Below, one piece after another: positions 1 to 8,420 of a stretch of 23,157 nucleotides of DNA (within the stretch, counting starts at the first letter, position 1; every line of letters starts with the position of its first letter). The stretch is from an uncultured Collinsella sp. GTDB lineage: Bacteria; Actinomycetota; Coriobacteriia; Coriobacteriales; Coriobacteriaceae. The position numbers and the translations under genes are program-made. Location: NCBI GenBank assembly GCA_900548365.1, contig URKM01000025.1:1-23157 (forward strand), in the 5' to 3' direction. A model generated the notes under the pieces. That model was given only the letters and a program-made list of their open reading frames with translations, ran no database searches and was not told the DNA's origin.

Positions 1-35
1 CAACTCGAATCATACCGAGGCGGGCCGTGCCCTCC

Positions 36-64
36 CTTCTATCTGGACGCTATTCTGCTGTCAA
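36..64 (-). promoter_or_regulatory. Possible promoter for a gene off the left edge
   Basis: On the minus strand a consensus TTGACA (64 to 59) is followed after 17 bp by TAGAAG (41 to 36), a four-of-six match to the -10 consensus. An ATG lies at 13 to 11 on the same strand, so a leftward gene could begin at the edge, but only four codons are visible and the purine-rich stretch upstream is too far from the ATG to be a convincing ribosome binding site. This is pattern matching only. Confidence 0.25.
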
Positions 65-108
65 AGTGCGCAAAAAATTGTACGTTACCCGCGCATTTCG
101 TGCCATTG

Positions 109-150
109 AGTCAAAGAAAGGAGCGGCCCTCGAGCTGAGGACCGCTCCTT
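109..150 (-). terminator. Rho-independent terminator of the GH89 gene
   Basis: Positions 118-131 and 137-150 form a 14-position stem with one mismatch (C127 against A141) around a 5-nt loop. Reading leftwards the stem is followed by TTTCTTTGA, the expected U-rich tail. It lies about 50 bp beyond the GH89 stop codon and so should end that transcript. There is no comparable T-run on the plus strand. Confidence 0.85.
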
Positions 151-160
151 ACGCGGTGTT

Positions 161-209
161 ATGCGAGCGTTAGCGCTTGCTACGATGGCATGCGAGCGTT
201 AGCGCTTGC
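161..209. repeat. Direct repeat duplicating the GH89 stop-codon region
   Basis: The same 20 bp (ATGCGAGCGTTAGCGCTTGC on the plus strand) occurs at 161-180 and 190-209, a period of 29 bp. The right-hand copy contains the last codons and the TAA stop of the GH89 gene, so the left-hand copy is a duplicated gene end lying in the 3' untranslated region. Each copy also contains a short imperfect inverted repeat around TTA. Confidence 0.8.
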
Positions 210-3200
210 GACGGCGGAAGAGGCCGGCCAGCGCGGTGATAAAGCCGCCGCCGGCAAGTGCGCCGGCGATGGCGGCAGGGTCGCCCGTCTGGGCAAGTCC
301 GCTGCCCGAACCGCTGGGCTTGCCGTTGCCGGAGCCCGCAGCGTTGCCCGAGCCGCTCTGGCTGTCGGAGCCGTTACCGGACTCGCTGCCGGAACCACCC
401 TGGCCCTCGTCCTCGGAACCGCCCTGTCCCGGCTTGTCGGGATCGGGCTGGTCGGTGGACTCCTTCTCGAGGCCGTCGATCGCCTTGGCGAGCGCCTCTG
501 CGGCTTGGTCGAGCTCGTCCTGCGTGATAGAGCTGGCTGCCTGGGCATCCTCGGCGTCGGCGAGCGCGTCTTCGAGCTTCTTCCAGCTGTCCTCGGTGTA
601 GCCTTCCGGTGCGAGCGCCTTAGCTCGAGCGATGGCATCGGCGAGCGCGGTGCGGTCGAGCACGTGCTGCTCGAGTTCCTGCATGGCTGCATCGAGCTCG
701 GCGACCTTCTTATCGAGGTCGGCCTGGGAGATCTTGTTCGTATCGACCTTCGCGACCGACTCGCGCACCCTGGTGAACTGCTTCCATGCGTTCGCATCGT
801 AGCGGGCTTCCTCGAACGTCTGGGCGCGGGCGACGCTCGCCTCCCACGCCGCCGTGTCGATGGCGATGACGCTCTGGGCGAACGTCTCGGTGGCACCCTC
901 GAGGGCGGTGGCAGCCTCGCCCAGCTTTGCCGGGTCGTTGGCGTGGTCCGCCAGGGCCTTCTTGGCAGCGTCGATGCTCGTCTTGAGGGCATCGGCTGCA
1001 GCCTGCGGATACTGGCCGTTGAACTCGCCTACGGTGGCGCCGTCGAGCAGCTCGATGGCGGCGTCGATGGCAACCTGCAGGCGGTCGCGGGCGTCAAGCG
1101 AGCTGCTTGCGCTCTCAAGTGCAGACTTGAGCGCGGCGGTCGCCTCGTCAAGCTGGGCCTGCGTCACATCGCCGTAGCGGTCGGCTACGGTCTTGGCGGC
1201 CGTGATGGCATCGCCCAGCGTTCCAGCCAGGTCGTCGTGCCCGTTCTTCTCGAGTGCACTCTTGAGCGCCTGGGCGCGGTCGATGGTGCGGTACAACGGC
1301 ACGCGGTCGATGGTCACGAAGCCGGTGTTCCAGAACGTGCGCTCGGCGGCCTTGAGTTGCTCGAGCCAGGTGCCTGCCTCGGCGGAGTTCATGCCCTGCT
1401 CGATGGCGGCCTTGGCCTCGTTCACCTTGGCCATGAGGGCGTCGCGCGCCTCGACGCGGTAGTTGCCGGCAAACTCGCCGAACGTGAGCTTGCCGAGCTG
1501 CTTCTCCAGGTTGGCGATGTAGCTCGAAAGCTCGGTGGTGCCGTCGGCTTCGTAGAGGTATACCTCGTTCAGGGTCACGGGCGCGTCGTTCAGCACGTTG
1601 ATGCGCACAGCCGAAACGAGCTTGGCATCGCTCATGCGCGCCAGCAGCTCGCCAGCAACGCGCGTGTTGCTCGAGTAGTCGATGATCTGCTTCCAGGTGC
1701 CCTTGCCGCCGTCCTGTGCGGGTACGAGGCCCTCGACGGTGAAGCGCAGGGGCTGCTCAAGCGGTTGGAAGGCAAGGCCGATGGCGTTGATGTCGCGCGG
1801 CTTATCGAAGGTGAAGGTGAGCTGCTTGTCGGCAGCCGCGGAAAGCGTGGCGCCGGTGGCGGGGTTGCCGTCCTTCAGCGCGTCGAGCTTGTCCTGCGCG
1901 AGCGTGGAGCCTTCGCCGGCGCTCACGGTCGCGTGCGACGCGGCGTTCTCGGGCGTGCTGTACACCTCGATCTCGCGGACGAGCGGCCATGCCTTGCTGT
2001 TGTTAGACGGGATGCGGGCATCCTTGATATCCATGCGGATGGATGTGACGGCGCGGCCCACGGGCACGTTGATCTCGATGCCCTGCTCCTTCTTGAGGTC
2101 CTCGGCGCTGCGGGAGTACACGGTGGTCTTCTCGCCGGCGGCGTTGGTCACCACCAGGTCGAACTGCATGCTGCGGTCCTTCTGGCCCTTCTCGAAGCAC
2201 AGGCGGATGGAGTCAACGTAGCGCTCTTCGGGCAGGTCCAGGTTGAACCACGCGGGCACGGCGCCGTTGTTGGAAACCCAGGCGGTGTCCTTGCCGTCTA
2301 CCAGCGCGGTCTTGTCCTCGGGCGCGGGCTTGGTATCAGACGAGGTGATGGTCGCGGTGGCCGCGATGTTGGTGCCCGTCATGCTTTCGCGCTCTTCCTG
2401 GAGCAGCTCGAGCTCGGCGAGCGCGGGCCAGGCGGTGCCTCCCACGGAGCCCATGAAGTCGACGCGCACGGCCTTGACCTGGTAGCCCAGGTCGGCGGTG
2501 TAGACCTTCTCCAGGTTGCCGGTGTTGTTGGACTGGTCGATGATGACCTTTTCCTGGTTGTCCGGCAGGATCGCGGTGACCTTGAACTTGAACTGGCGGC
2601 CGGCGCTCTCGAACACCAGGCGCACGCGGTCGACGCGCTGCGTCTGGCTCAGGTCGACCTGGTACCAGTTAGGATCGCTGCCGTTGCCGACCCACAGGGT
2701 GCCCTCGTTGCCGTCGATGCCGGCTTCGAGCTTGCGGGAGCTCTCGGTGCTCTTGGCGCTCGCCTTCGCGCCGCGCGACAGGTTCTTATAGCTCACGGTG
2801 GGCGCGTTGGCCGCCATGACGCTCAGCTCGTAGATGCCGGTGAGGTTTTGGCCGTTGGTCGACTTCACCTTGAAGCGCATCTTGCTGGCAAGCACGTCGC
2901 AGGTGATCTCGTTCTTCGAGCTCACCGTGTCCGCGGTGCTCTCGCCAACCTTGACCCACTCGTCGCCCACCAGCGCGGTGATCTCGTAGCTCAGCGGGAA
3001 GTCCGCGGCGATCTGCTGCAGCGTGATGCCCGCGCCCTTCACGGCGTAGGTGCCGCCCAGGTCGATCTCGAGCGTGGCCTCCTGCTTGCCGGGTGCGGTC
3101 CAGCCGGTGTCGGTGTTGCCATCGGTGAGGTTCTCGACCTGCTGCTTTGTATCGACATCCGTCACGACCTTGCCGCGCGCGATATTCTGCAGCTCTTCGG

Positions 3201-6024
3201 CCTCGGCATCGCCCACGATCTCGTCCATGGCGGTCACGGAATAGTTCTCCATGATCTGCTCGGCAAGCGCCTTGGGATCCTCGCTGGAGGGTGCGGTGGC
3301 GAAGCCGTCGTCGTCCTGGTCGCTCTTGCGGTTGGCCCATTCCCAGCCAAAGGTGAACCAGTTGAGGTCCTGCGCGCTACCGCCGTCCTCGAGGGCCTTC
3401 TTGCGGGCGTTCGCCCAGGACTCCCAGCGCGGCTTGTAATAGCTGCCGGTGAGGCCGGACCACTGGCGGTTCGAGTAGTCGATCAGCGAGCCGTTCTTCT
3501 CCAGGCCCCAGGTGGTGATGAGCGAGCGCGCGTTGAGCTCGAAGAGGTCGGCCGTCCAGTCGTCGGCGTCCTCGAGCAGCGAGCGCGCGTTCTCGATCCA
3601 CGTGCCCAGCATGAAGTCGCTCGAGGTGGAGAGCATGCGGTCCTGGGCGTCGAGCATCTCGAGCATCTGGTTCGCCAGCAGCTCGAAGCGCTCGGCATCG
3701 CGCTGCTTGTAGGCGTCGCCGGCGAGCGGCTGGTACTCCTGGAACGCGTTGGCCAGCACCTGGCGCATCACGTCGACGAAGTCGTAGCGGAACGCCTCGG
3801 AGTCCTTATACGTGTCGTAGCTCTCGATGAAGAGCTGCGCGGCGCGCTCGAACTCCTTCTTGTCGTAGTCGATGTCGCTGTGACCCCAGGTGGAGGCGGA
3901 GTTAATCTTGTTGTCGGACGGGCGCGCGTTCATGATGGACTCGCTGGCGCCCTGGTAGTACTCGCCGTCCACGTGCTTGTACGCGGTGTCGAGCAGGATG
4001 TCCCAGGCTTCCTGGATCTTGGCGTCGGTGCCCCCGTAGCGGCGCTCGATGTAGCTGCGCGTCCACGCGCGGTAGTCCACGGGGTCCTGCTCCCAGGTCA
4101 TGTCGAACAGCAGCTCGTAGACGATGGGGGAGTTGTCGATGGCCTCGGGCGTGATGCCGATGCCGCGCATGTACTTGTTGGAGTTGTACGCCTGCGGGAT
4201 CTTGGTGGCCAGCACCTCGGGCACGCCGTCCATGCCCATGCGGCCGCCGAAGTTGTGCAGCATGTTCCACACCCACGGCACCTGCTGGTTCTCCATGGGG
4301 CTTGCCTGCGAGCGCAGGTCGCTCTGCAGGTCGAGGACGAGCGACTGCTCCTTCTTGGCGAGGCCGGAGAGCTTGTTCTCGTCGATGCCCCACTGCCACT
4401 GCTGCATGACCCAGACGGCCTGCGGGTCGTAGTCGAGCATCTTCTGCTGCACGGTGCGGTAGATGTCCACGATGTTGAAGCCCTGCGGCACGGTGCCGCC
4501 CTCGTGGAACGGGTCGACGGCGTAGAAGTGGGAAACCTTGCCGAAGATGCGCTCCTGCGCCTCGTAGAACGTGGTGCCCACCTTCTGGAAGTAATCTTCC
4601 TTGCCGGCGGCGCGGTCAGCGTCGGTGAGGTAGGTCTTGATCATGTAGGGGCGCGCGAAGCCCGACCACGAGCCAGAGGACGCGGCGACGGAGTTGGGGT
4701 TCTTCTGCTGGAAGTCCGTGGGAACCTGGCCGCCGAAGCCCTGGATGACGGGGTCGATGCCGTAGGTCTGCATGCGGTCGTGGATCCGGCGCGCCAGCTC
4801 GACGCGCTGCTCGAACCACGAATCGGGCAGCGGGCCGCCCACGGAGTAGAGGTTCTGCATGTAGAACCAGGCGAAGTACGCGGGGCCGGAGAGGTACTCC
4901 TGGATCTCCTCGTTGGTGTAGTTGTACTGCAGCAGCGTCTGGCGCAGGACCTCCTCCTGGCCCACGATGTCGAGCACCAGGTTCACGCCGTTCATGGCGC
5001 ACCAGTCGAGGAAGGGCTCGTACTCGTCCCAGTTCCAGAACGCCATGGTGTAGGAGTAGGTGCAGAAGTTGAGCGCGTAGCGGTACTCGTAGTCGGTGAA
5101 CTTGAGGATGCCCTCGCCCACCGAGGGGAGGGTGGCGGGCATGTCGAGCTGCGAGCCGAAGAGCGGGTTGTAGTCGACCTTGCAGAAGTTGCGCAGGTAG
5201 TAATTGAGGCCGGAAGCCAGCGAGATGCCGTCGTTGCCGCGGACCTTGATGCGGCCGTCGCCGGCGTCGGCGATCTCGAAGACGTCCTTGCCGTCGAGCT
5301 GGTCGCGCAGCTCGAAGACGAACTTGTCGCGCCACTCGGCGCCCAGGACGCGCTCGACCAGGTTGCTCGCCTCGGCAACGACCTTCTGGTCGGCGTATAC
5401 CTTATCGGTCTCGAAGCGGTTCCATTCCTTGCCCCACTTGCTGTCGGCGAAGTCCTCGACCTGAATGTCCGCCTTCTTGGCGGTGGTGTCGGAGACCTTC
5501 TCGCCCAGGAAGGAGACCTCGGCGATGTTGACCTGCTGCGAGCCGGAGTTGTAGCTCACGCTGATGCGCGCAGCGCACGCCTCGGTGGGCTCGATGTCGA
5601 GCTGGTCGGCGTTGGCGGTGGCGGGGTTGTCGTTGGCCTTGTAAGCCACCTTATCGAAGGTGCTGCCGTCTTTGGACAGGTAGACCTCGTAGTGGTAGTA
5701 GGAGCCGGGCACGTTCTGCAGCGAGATACTGCTGATGCGGTACGTACCGTCGAAGGTCACGTCGATGAAACGGCGGTAGTCCTGCATCGAGTTCGTACCT
5801 GGTGACTGCCAGTAGGTGTCGGTGTTGCCGTCGATAGCGAGCGCGGCGTCGTGGCCCGAGGCCGAGGCGGCTTTCGCCGTCAGCCCCGTGAGCGCTTGCG
5901 GCGCTGCGATGGCGGCCGACGGGTACGCGAGCGCGCCGCAGGTCACGGCTCCCGCCGCGCCCGCGATAGCGAGCACGCGCGCCGTTTTCTGCCAAGGCCG
6001 CTCCACGTGAAACAGTTGGTGCAT
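199..6024 (-). CDS. Cell-wall-anchored GH89 alpha-N-acetylglucosaminidase, multidomain
   Basis: This 1941-residue secreted enzyme should release terminal alpha-linked N-acetylglucosamine from host glycans at the cell surface. A signal peptide spans about 1-41, with cleavage likely after AIA. It is followed by an F5/8C (CBM32-like) domain at about 44-175, the GH89 N-domain at 180-300, a TIM barrel at about 305-640 and a helical C-domain to about 925. The likely catalytic acids are E508 in DPFHEGG and E627 in GITPEAI, matching the two glutamates of human NAGLU as I recall them. Four further galactose-binding-like modules follow (about 947-1072, 1080-1210, 1218-1356, 1358-1492). Helical FIVAR-like repeats run from about 1500 to 1853, then a Gly/Ser-rich linker. 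The end is a sorting signal: LAQTG at 1910-1914, a hydrophobic stretch and RRRKR. The start follows an AGATGAGGAC ribosome site. The likely targets are class III mucin GlcNAc-alpha-1,4-Gal caps or heparan-type chains; the sequence does not decide between them. Confidence 0.93.
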   Translation of the reverse strand: MHQLFHVERPWQKTARVLAIAGAAGAVTCGALAYPSAAIAAPQALTGLTAKAASASGHDAALAIDGNTDTYWQSPGTNSMQDYRRFIDVTFDGTYRISSISLQNVPGSYYHYEVYLSKDGSTFDKVAYKANDNPATANADQLDIEPTEACAARISVSYNSGSQQVNIAEVSFLGEKVSDTTAKKADIQVEDFADSKWGKEWNRFETDKVYADQKVVAEASNLVERVLGAEWRDKFVFELRDQLDGKDVFEIADAGDGRIKVRGNDGISLASGLNYYLRNFCKVDYNPLFGSQLDMPATLPSVGEGILKFTDYEYRYALNFCTYSYTMAFWNWDEYEPFLDWCAMNGVNLVLDIVGQEEVLRQTLLQYNYTNEEIQEYLSGPAYFAWFYMQNLYSVGGPLPDSWFEQRVELARRIHDRMQTYGIDPVIQGFGGQVPTDFQQKNPNSVAASSGSWSGFARPYMIKTYLTDADRAAGKEDYFQKVGTTFYEAQERIFGKVSHFYAVDPFHEGGTVPQGFNIVDIYRTVQQKMLDYDPQAVWVMQQWQWGIDENKLSGLAKKEQSLVLDLQSDLRSQASPMENQQVPWVWNMLHNFGGRMGMDGVPEVLATKIPQAYNSNKYMRGIGITPEAIDNSPIVYELLFDMTWEQDPVDYRAWTRSYIERRYGGTDAKIQEAWDILLDTAYKHVDGEYYQGASESIMNARPSDNKINSASTWGHSDIDYDKKEFERAAQLFIESYDTYKDSEAFRYDFVDVMRQVLANAFQEYQPLAGDAYKQRDAERFELLANQMLEMLDAQDRMLSTSSDFMLGTWIENARSLLEDADDWTADLFELNARSLITTWGLEKNGSLIDYSNRQWSGLTGSYYKPRWESWANARKKALEDGGSAQDLNWFTFGWEWANRKSDQDDDGFATAPSSEDPKALAEQIMENYSVTAMDEIVGDAEAEELQNIARGKVVTDVDTKQQVENLTDGNTDTGWTAPGKQEATLEIDLGGTYAVKGAGITLQQIAADFPLSYEITALVGDEWVKVGESTADTVSSKNEITCDVLASKMRFKVKSTNGQNLTGIYELSVMAANAPTVSYKNLSRGAKASAKSTESSRKLEAGIDGNEGTLWVGNGSDPNWYQVDLSQTQRVDRVRLVFESAGRQFKFKVTAILPDNQEKVIIDQSNNTGNLEKVYTADLGYQVKAVRVDFMGSVGGTAWPALAELELLQEERESMTGTNIAATATITSSDTKPAPEDKTALVDGKDTAWVSNNGAVPAWFNLDLPEERYVDSIRLCFEKGQKDRSMQFDLVVTNAAGEKTTVYSRSAEDLKKEQGIEINVPVGRAVTSIRMDIKDARIPSNNSKAWPLVREIEVYSTPENAASHATVSAGEGSTLAQDKLDALKDGNPATGATLSAAADKQLTFTFDKPRDINAIGLAFQPLEQPLRFTVEGLVPAQDGGKGTWKQIIDYSSNTRVAGELLARMSDAKLVSAVRINVLNDAPVTLNEVYLYEADGTTELSSYIANLEKQLGKLTFGEFAGNYRVEARDALMAKVNEAKAAIEQGMNSAEAGTWLEQLKAAERTFWNTGFVTIDRVPLYRTIDRAQALKSALEKNGHDDLAGTLGDAITAAKTVADRYGDVTQAQLDEATAALKSALESASSSLDARDRLQVAIDAAIELLDGATVGEFNGQYPQAAADALKTSIDAAKKALADHANDPAKLGEAATALEGATETFAQSVIAIDTAAWEASVARAQTFEEARYDANAWKQFTRVRESVAKVDTNKISQADLDKKVAELDAAMQELEQHVLDRTALADAIARAKALAPEGYTEDSWKKLEDALADAEDAQAASSITQDELDQAAEALAKAIDGLEKESTDQPDPDKPGQGGSEDEGQGGSGSESGNGSDSQSGSGNAAGSGNGKPSGSGSGLAQTGDPAAIAGALAGGGFITALAGLFRRRKR

Positions 6025-6229
6025 ACGGTTGTCCTCATCTGTTCATCCGCCCGTTCCGGGCGGTCCCCACGCATTCAGTGCAGAATGCTCAACCTTCCAT
6101 AATGATGGACAAATGGGACCGTTTGAGTGGTGGAACGGCGGACGGTTCAGTTATAGCCGCCAGCGGTATGAAATCGGCGGCAGGGGGTCGGTATCCCAGG
6201 GTGAACGGATTTTGGCGTGGTATTCGCTG
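6025..6229 (-). promoter_or_regulatory. GH89 upstream region with hairpin and palindrome
   Basis: This 205-bp gap lies between the cysteine desulfurase stop and the GH89 start. It contains a perfect 7-bp stem with a 3-nt loop at 6047-6063 (CCGCCCG / CGGGCGG), 22 nt upstream of the ATG. A perfect GCATTC / GAATGC palindrome with a 6-nt centre lies at 6071-6088. A TATAAC on the minus strand (6155 to 6150) is the best -10 candidate but has no recognisable -35. I see no T-tailed terminator for the upstream gene, so read-through into GH89 is possible. Roles as operator or leader structure are inference. Confidence 0.4.
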
Positions 6230-7537
6230 CTAGCGCATGCAGCTGATCGCCCGCGCGCGCCGGATGCACGCCGGGACGCGTTCGAGGAGCAGCTCGATAT
6301 CGGCTTCGGTGACGTCGTCTGCCAGGGAGAAGCGGACGCTGCCGTGCGCCCACGCGGGGTCGCTCACCCCCAGCGCGCTGATGACGTGCGACGGTGCGGT
6401 CGAGCCCGTCGAGCAGGCGGATCCGGCTGCGGCGGCCACCCCGGCGCGATCGAGGAGCATGACGAGCAGCTCGCTGTCGACGTCGCGGCAGATGAACGAG
6501 GCGATGGACGGCAGGCGCCTCGCGCCCCCGCGCGGGCCGGTGGGCAAGACGTTTTCGCACGAGGCGAGTACGCCGTCCGTGAACGCATCCCGGAGTGCGC
6601 CGATGCGCGCGACGTGCTCGGCGAGCCCCTCGCAGTTCTCTTGGAGCGCGGCCGCCAGCCCCACCGCCCCCGCGAGATTCTCCGTTCCGGCGCGCAGGCC
6701 GCGCTCCTGAGCACCGCCCGCGATGAGCGGCGGAATCGACAAACCGTCCTTGAGATAGAGGGCGCCGGTGCCGCGCGGGCCGTGGAATTTGTGGGCGGAG
6801 AGCGAGAGCGCATCCACGCCCAGCGCTTTGATGGAGACGGGAATGTGCCCGACCGCCTGCACGGCGTCCGTGTGGAACGGCACGCCGAACTCGTGCGCGA
6901 TGCGGGCGAGCTCTTCGATGTTCTGGATGCTGCCCACCTCGTTGTTGGCGAGCATGATGGAGACGAGCGCCGCGGGCGGAAGGGACGCCCCCGCGTCCGG
7001 GCGGTCGTGGTTGCCGACGACCCCCATCGAATGCGCGCGCCCGGCCGCCGCGCCCACATGCTCGTCCGCGCCGGTCGATGCCTGGAGCTGCGCGAGAACG
7101 CATGCGAGGTCATCCGGGGAGACGAAGCCCTCATCGTCGACGGGGAGCACGGTGATCTCGACGCCCGCGCGCTCGAGCGCCTCGCAGGCGTGCAGGACGG
7201 CATGGTGCTCGATGGCGCTGGTGACGATGCGAACGGGCGCTTCGGCCCCGTAGGAATCGCGGAACCTCCGCGCGGCCCCTTGCAAGATCCACGTGTCCGA
7301 TTCGGAGCCGCCGCTGGTGAAGTAGATCTCATCGGGGCTGGACGCATCGAGCAGCCCCGCTATGCGGGCGCGCGCGTCGGCGAGGGCTTCGGCAGCCTCG
7401 CGGGCGACGCGATGGATGCCGCTCGGATTGCCGAACGCGTTTGTAAGATAGGGCATCATGGCGTCGAGCACCGCGGGAGACAGCGGCGTGGTCGCCGCGT
7501 TGTCAGCGTAGATATACGGCTCTGCCGAGGTAGGCAT
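6230..7537 (-). CDS. Cysteine desulfurase, NifS/IscS group
   Basis: This PLP enzyme removes sulfur from L-cysteine to give alanine and an enzyme persulfide for Fe-S clusters or thiolated tRNA. The 435-residue protein shows ADNAATTPLS at 11-20, the PLP-stacking histidine in IEHHAV (111), the Schiff-base lysine K250 in SAHKFHGPRG, and the persulfide-forming C375 in GSACSTGSTAPSH. The start is the ATG at 7537, chosen because AAGGAGGAAGCCACG precedes it; an ATG 14 codons upstream lacks such a site. The protein is about 40 residues longer than usual for the family because of an Ala/Gly/His-rich insertion at about 151-189, just before the LVSIMLANNEVG strand. No scaffold gene (iscU or nifU) or thiouridylase gene is adjacent, so the sulfur acceptor cannot be read from context. 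Confidence 0.93.
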   Translation of the reverse strand: MPTSAEPYIYADNAATTPLSPAVLDAMMPYLTNAFGNPSGIHRVAREAAEALADARARIAGLLDASSPDEIYFTSGGSESDTWILQGAARRFRDSYGAEAPVRIVTSAIEHHAVLHACEALERAGVEITVLPVDDEGFVSPDDLACVLAQLQASTGADEHVGAAAGRAHSMGVVGNHDRPDAGASLPPAALVSIMLANNEVGSIQNIEELARIAHEFGVPFHTDAVQAVGHIPVSIKALGVDALSLSAHKFHGPRGTGALYLKDGLSIPPLIAGGAQERGLRAGTENLAGAVGLAAALQENCEGLAEHVARIGALRDAFTDGVLASCENVLPTGPRGGARRLPSIASFICRDVDSELLVMLLDRAGVAAAAGSACSTGSTAPSHVISALGVSDPAWAHGSVRFSLADDVTEADIELLLERVPACIRRARAISCMR

Positions 7538-7671
7538 CGTGGCTTCCTCCTTCTGGATGCGAACAGGGGCGCTTGGCATCTTGCGCGCCCGCGCGCGGGG
7601 ATGGGGCCCGTCGCGAGCGGGGGCGGTTCAGATCGCCAAGCGGTCTCGCGCGCACGCGCGGGATCGGAGGG

Positions 7672-8118
7672 CTAGCCCTTGCGAAGGAAGAAGAACCACA
7701 CGGCGACGGCGATGAGCGCGAGCAGCACCACGACGGCGACCGCGGTCTTATGGCGCTTGCGCTTCCGCTCGTATTTCGAGGTGAAGATGGCGTGTCCGTG
7801 CTTCGGCGTCTCGAGATAGCGGACCGAATGCTGGAGGCCCTTGTACCTTCCGCCTGCCGCTTGCGGATGCTGGGCGCGCTCCTGCTGGATGCGCTCGCGC
7901 TCGAGCGCCCGCTCGCGGGCCTGCTCCTGCGGTGTGAGGGGGAGGTACGTGGGGTCGGACGTGGCGGTTCCCATGTGGAGGCGCCCCCTCGGGCGCCTAT
8001 CGGCCGAATCGAATCCGGCTGGCGCGGGTGTGGCGGGGCGGGGGGATGAGGGCGCACTCTCGGGAGCGTGCGCTCGCGGTTCGCGGTGCTGGTGCGGCGT
8101 CTCATCGTATGTGGTCAT
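7672..8118 (-). CDS. Small single-pass membrane protein of unknown function
   Basis: I do not recognise this 148-residue protein. Residues 1-60 are polar and rich in Pro, His and Arg. Residues 62-85 are a charged, probably helical segment (QEQARERALERERIQQERAQ). Residues 113-124 are strongly basic (SKYERKRKRHK). A single hydrophobic helix at about 125-145 is followed by only LRKG, so the protein is probably tail-anchored with most of its mass in the cytoplasm. The ATG at 8118 follows AAGGGG at short spacing, and a TACAAT hexamer lies on the minus strand at 8157 to 8152. It precedes the cysteine desulfurase by 134 bp on the same strand, so co-transcription is possible. Frame coherence and the TM tail support a real gene. 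Confidence 0.7.
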   Translation of the reverse strand: MTTYDETPHQHREPRAHAPESAPSSPRPATPAPAGFDSADRRPRGRLHMGTATSDPTYLPLTPQEQARERALERERIQQERAQHPQAAGGRYKGLQHSVRYLETPKHGHAIFTSKYERKRKRHKTAVAVVVLLALIAVAVWFFFLRKG

Positions 8119-8420
8119 AATGCCCCTTGTCTAACAGGCGTAGCTGCACCCATTGTACGTGCTGGCGCGCGCCGCGCGTTTTTTCGCAGGGAAAAACGCC
8201 TCTTTTCACATCGGTATCACAGGTTGACGACGGGGTGCGCTTACGGTGATCCAACAAGCTTGAAATATCTTAGTTAGATGGACTTAGATTTGATGAATAT
8301 ATGACGCTTAGAAAATCTGAATCATTAGGTTTATCGGTACGGGAGCGGGGAATAAGAGCTGTGTCCAAAGAAGACCGGGCCCCAAAGCGAGGCTCGGCAA
8401 TCACGAAGGAGTGATACGTT
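8119..8420. promoter_or_regulatory. AT-rich divergent intergenic region upstream of hsp20
   Basis: This 302-bp gap separates the leftward membrane protein from the rightward hsp20 gene and should hold both promoters. Its centre (about 8255-8340) is far more AT-rich than the flanking genes. A stem GCGTTTTT / AAAAACGC lies at 8176-8199. The motif CTTAG occurs on the plus strand at 8269, 8283 and 8307. A TTGAAA at 8260-8265 could be a -35 but has only a weak -10 (TTAGAT, 8284-8289) at 18 bp. I found neither CIRCE (TTAGCACTC-N9-GAGTGCTAA) nor the HspR operator HAIR. Confidence 0.4.

Noticed and set aside
190..5805. 1871-codon open frame on the plus strand opposite GH89
   Set aside because: It is the mirror of a coding strand with high GC at third positions. 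The product is Val/Leu/Gly/His-rich without family motifs, while the minus strand has a complete GH89 protein with ribosome site and terminator.
6029..7675. 548-codon open frame antisense to the cysteine desulfurase
   Set aside because: The desulfurase on the minus strand has PLP lysine, active cysteine and a strong ribosome site; the antisense frame has none of these.
8269..8311. CIRCE or HAIR heat-shock operator upstream of hsp20
   Set aside because: Neither TTAGCACTC-N9-GAGTGCTAA nor CTTGAGT-N7-ACTCAAG is present; only three CTTAG pentamers at uneven spacing.
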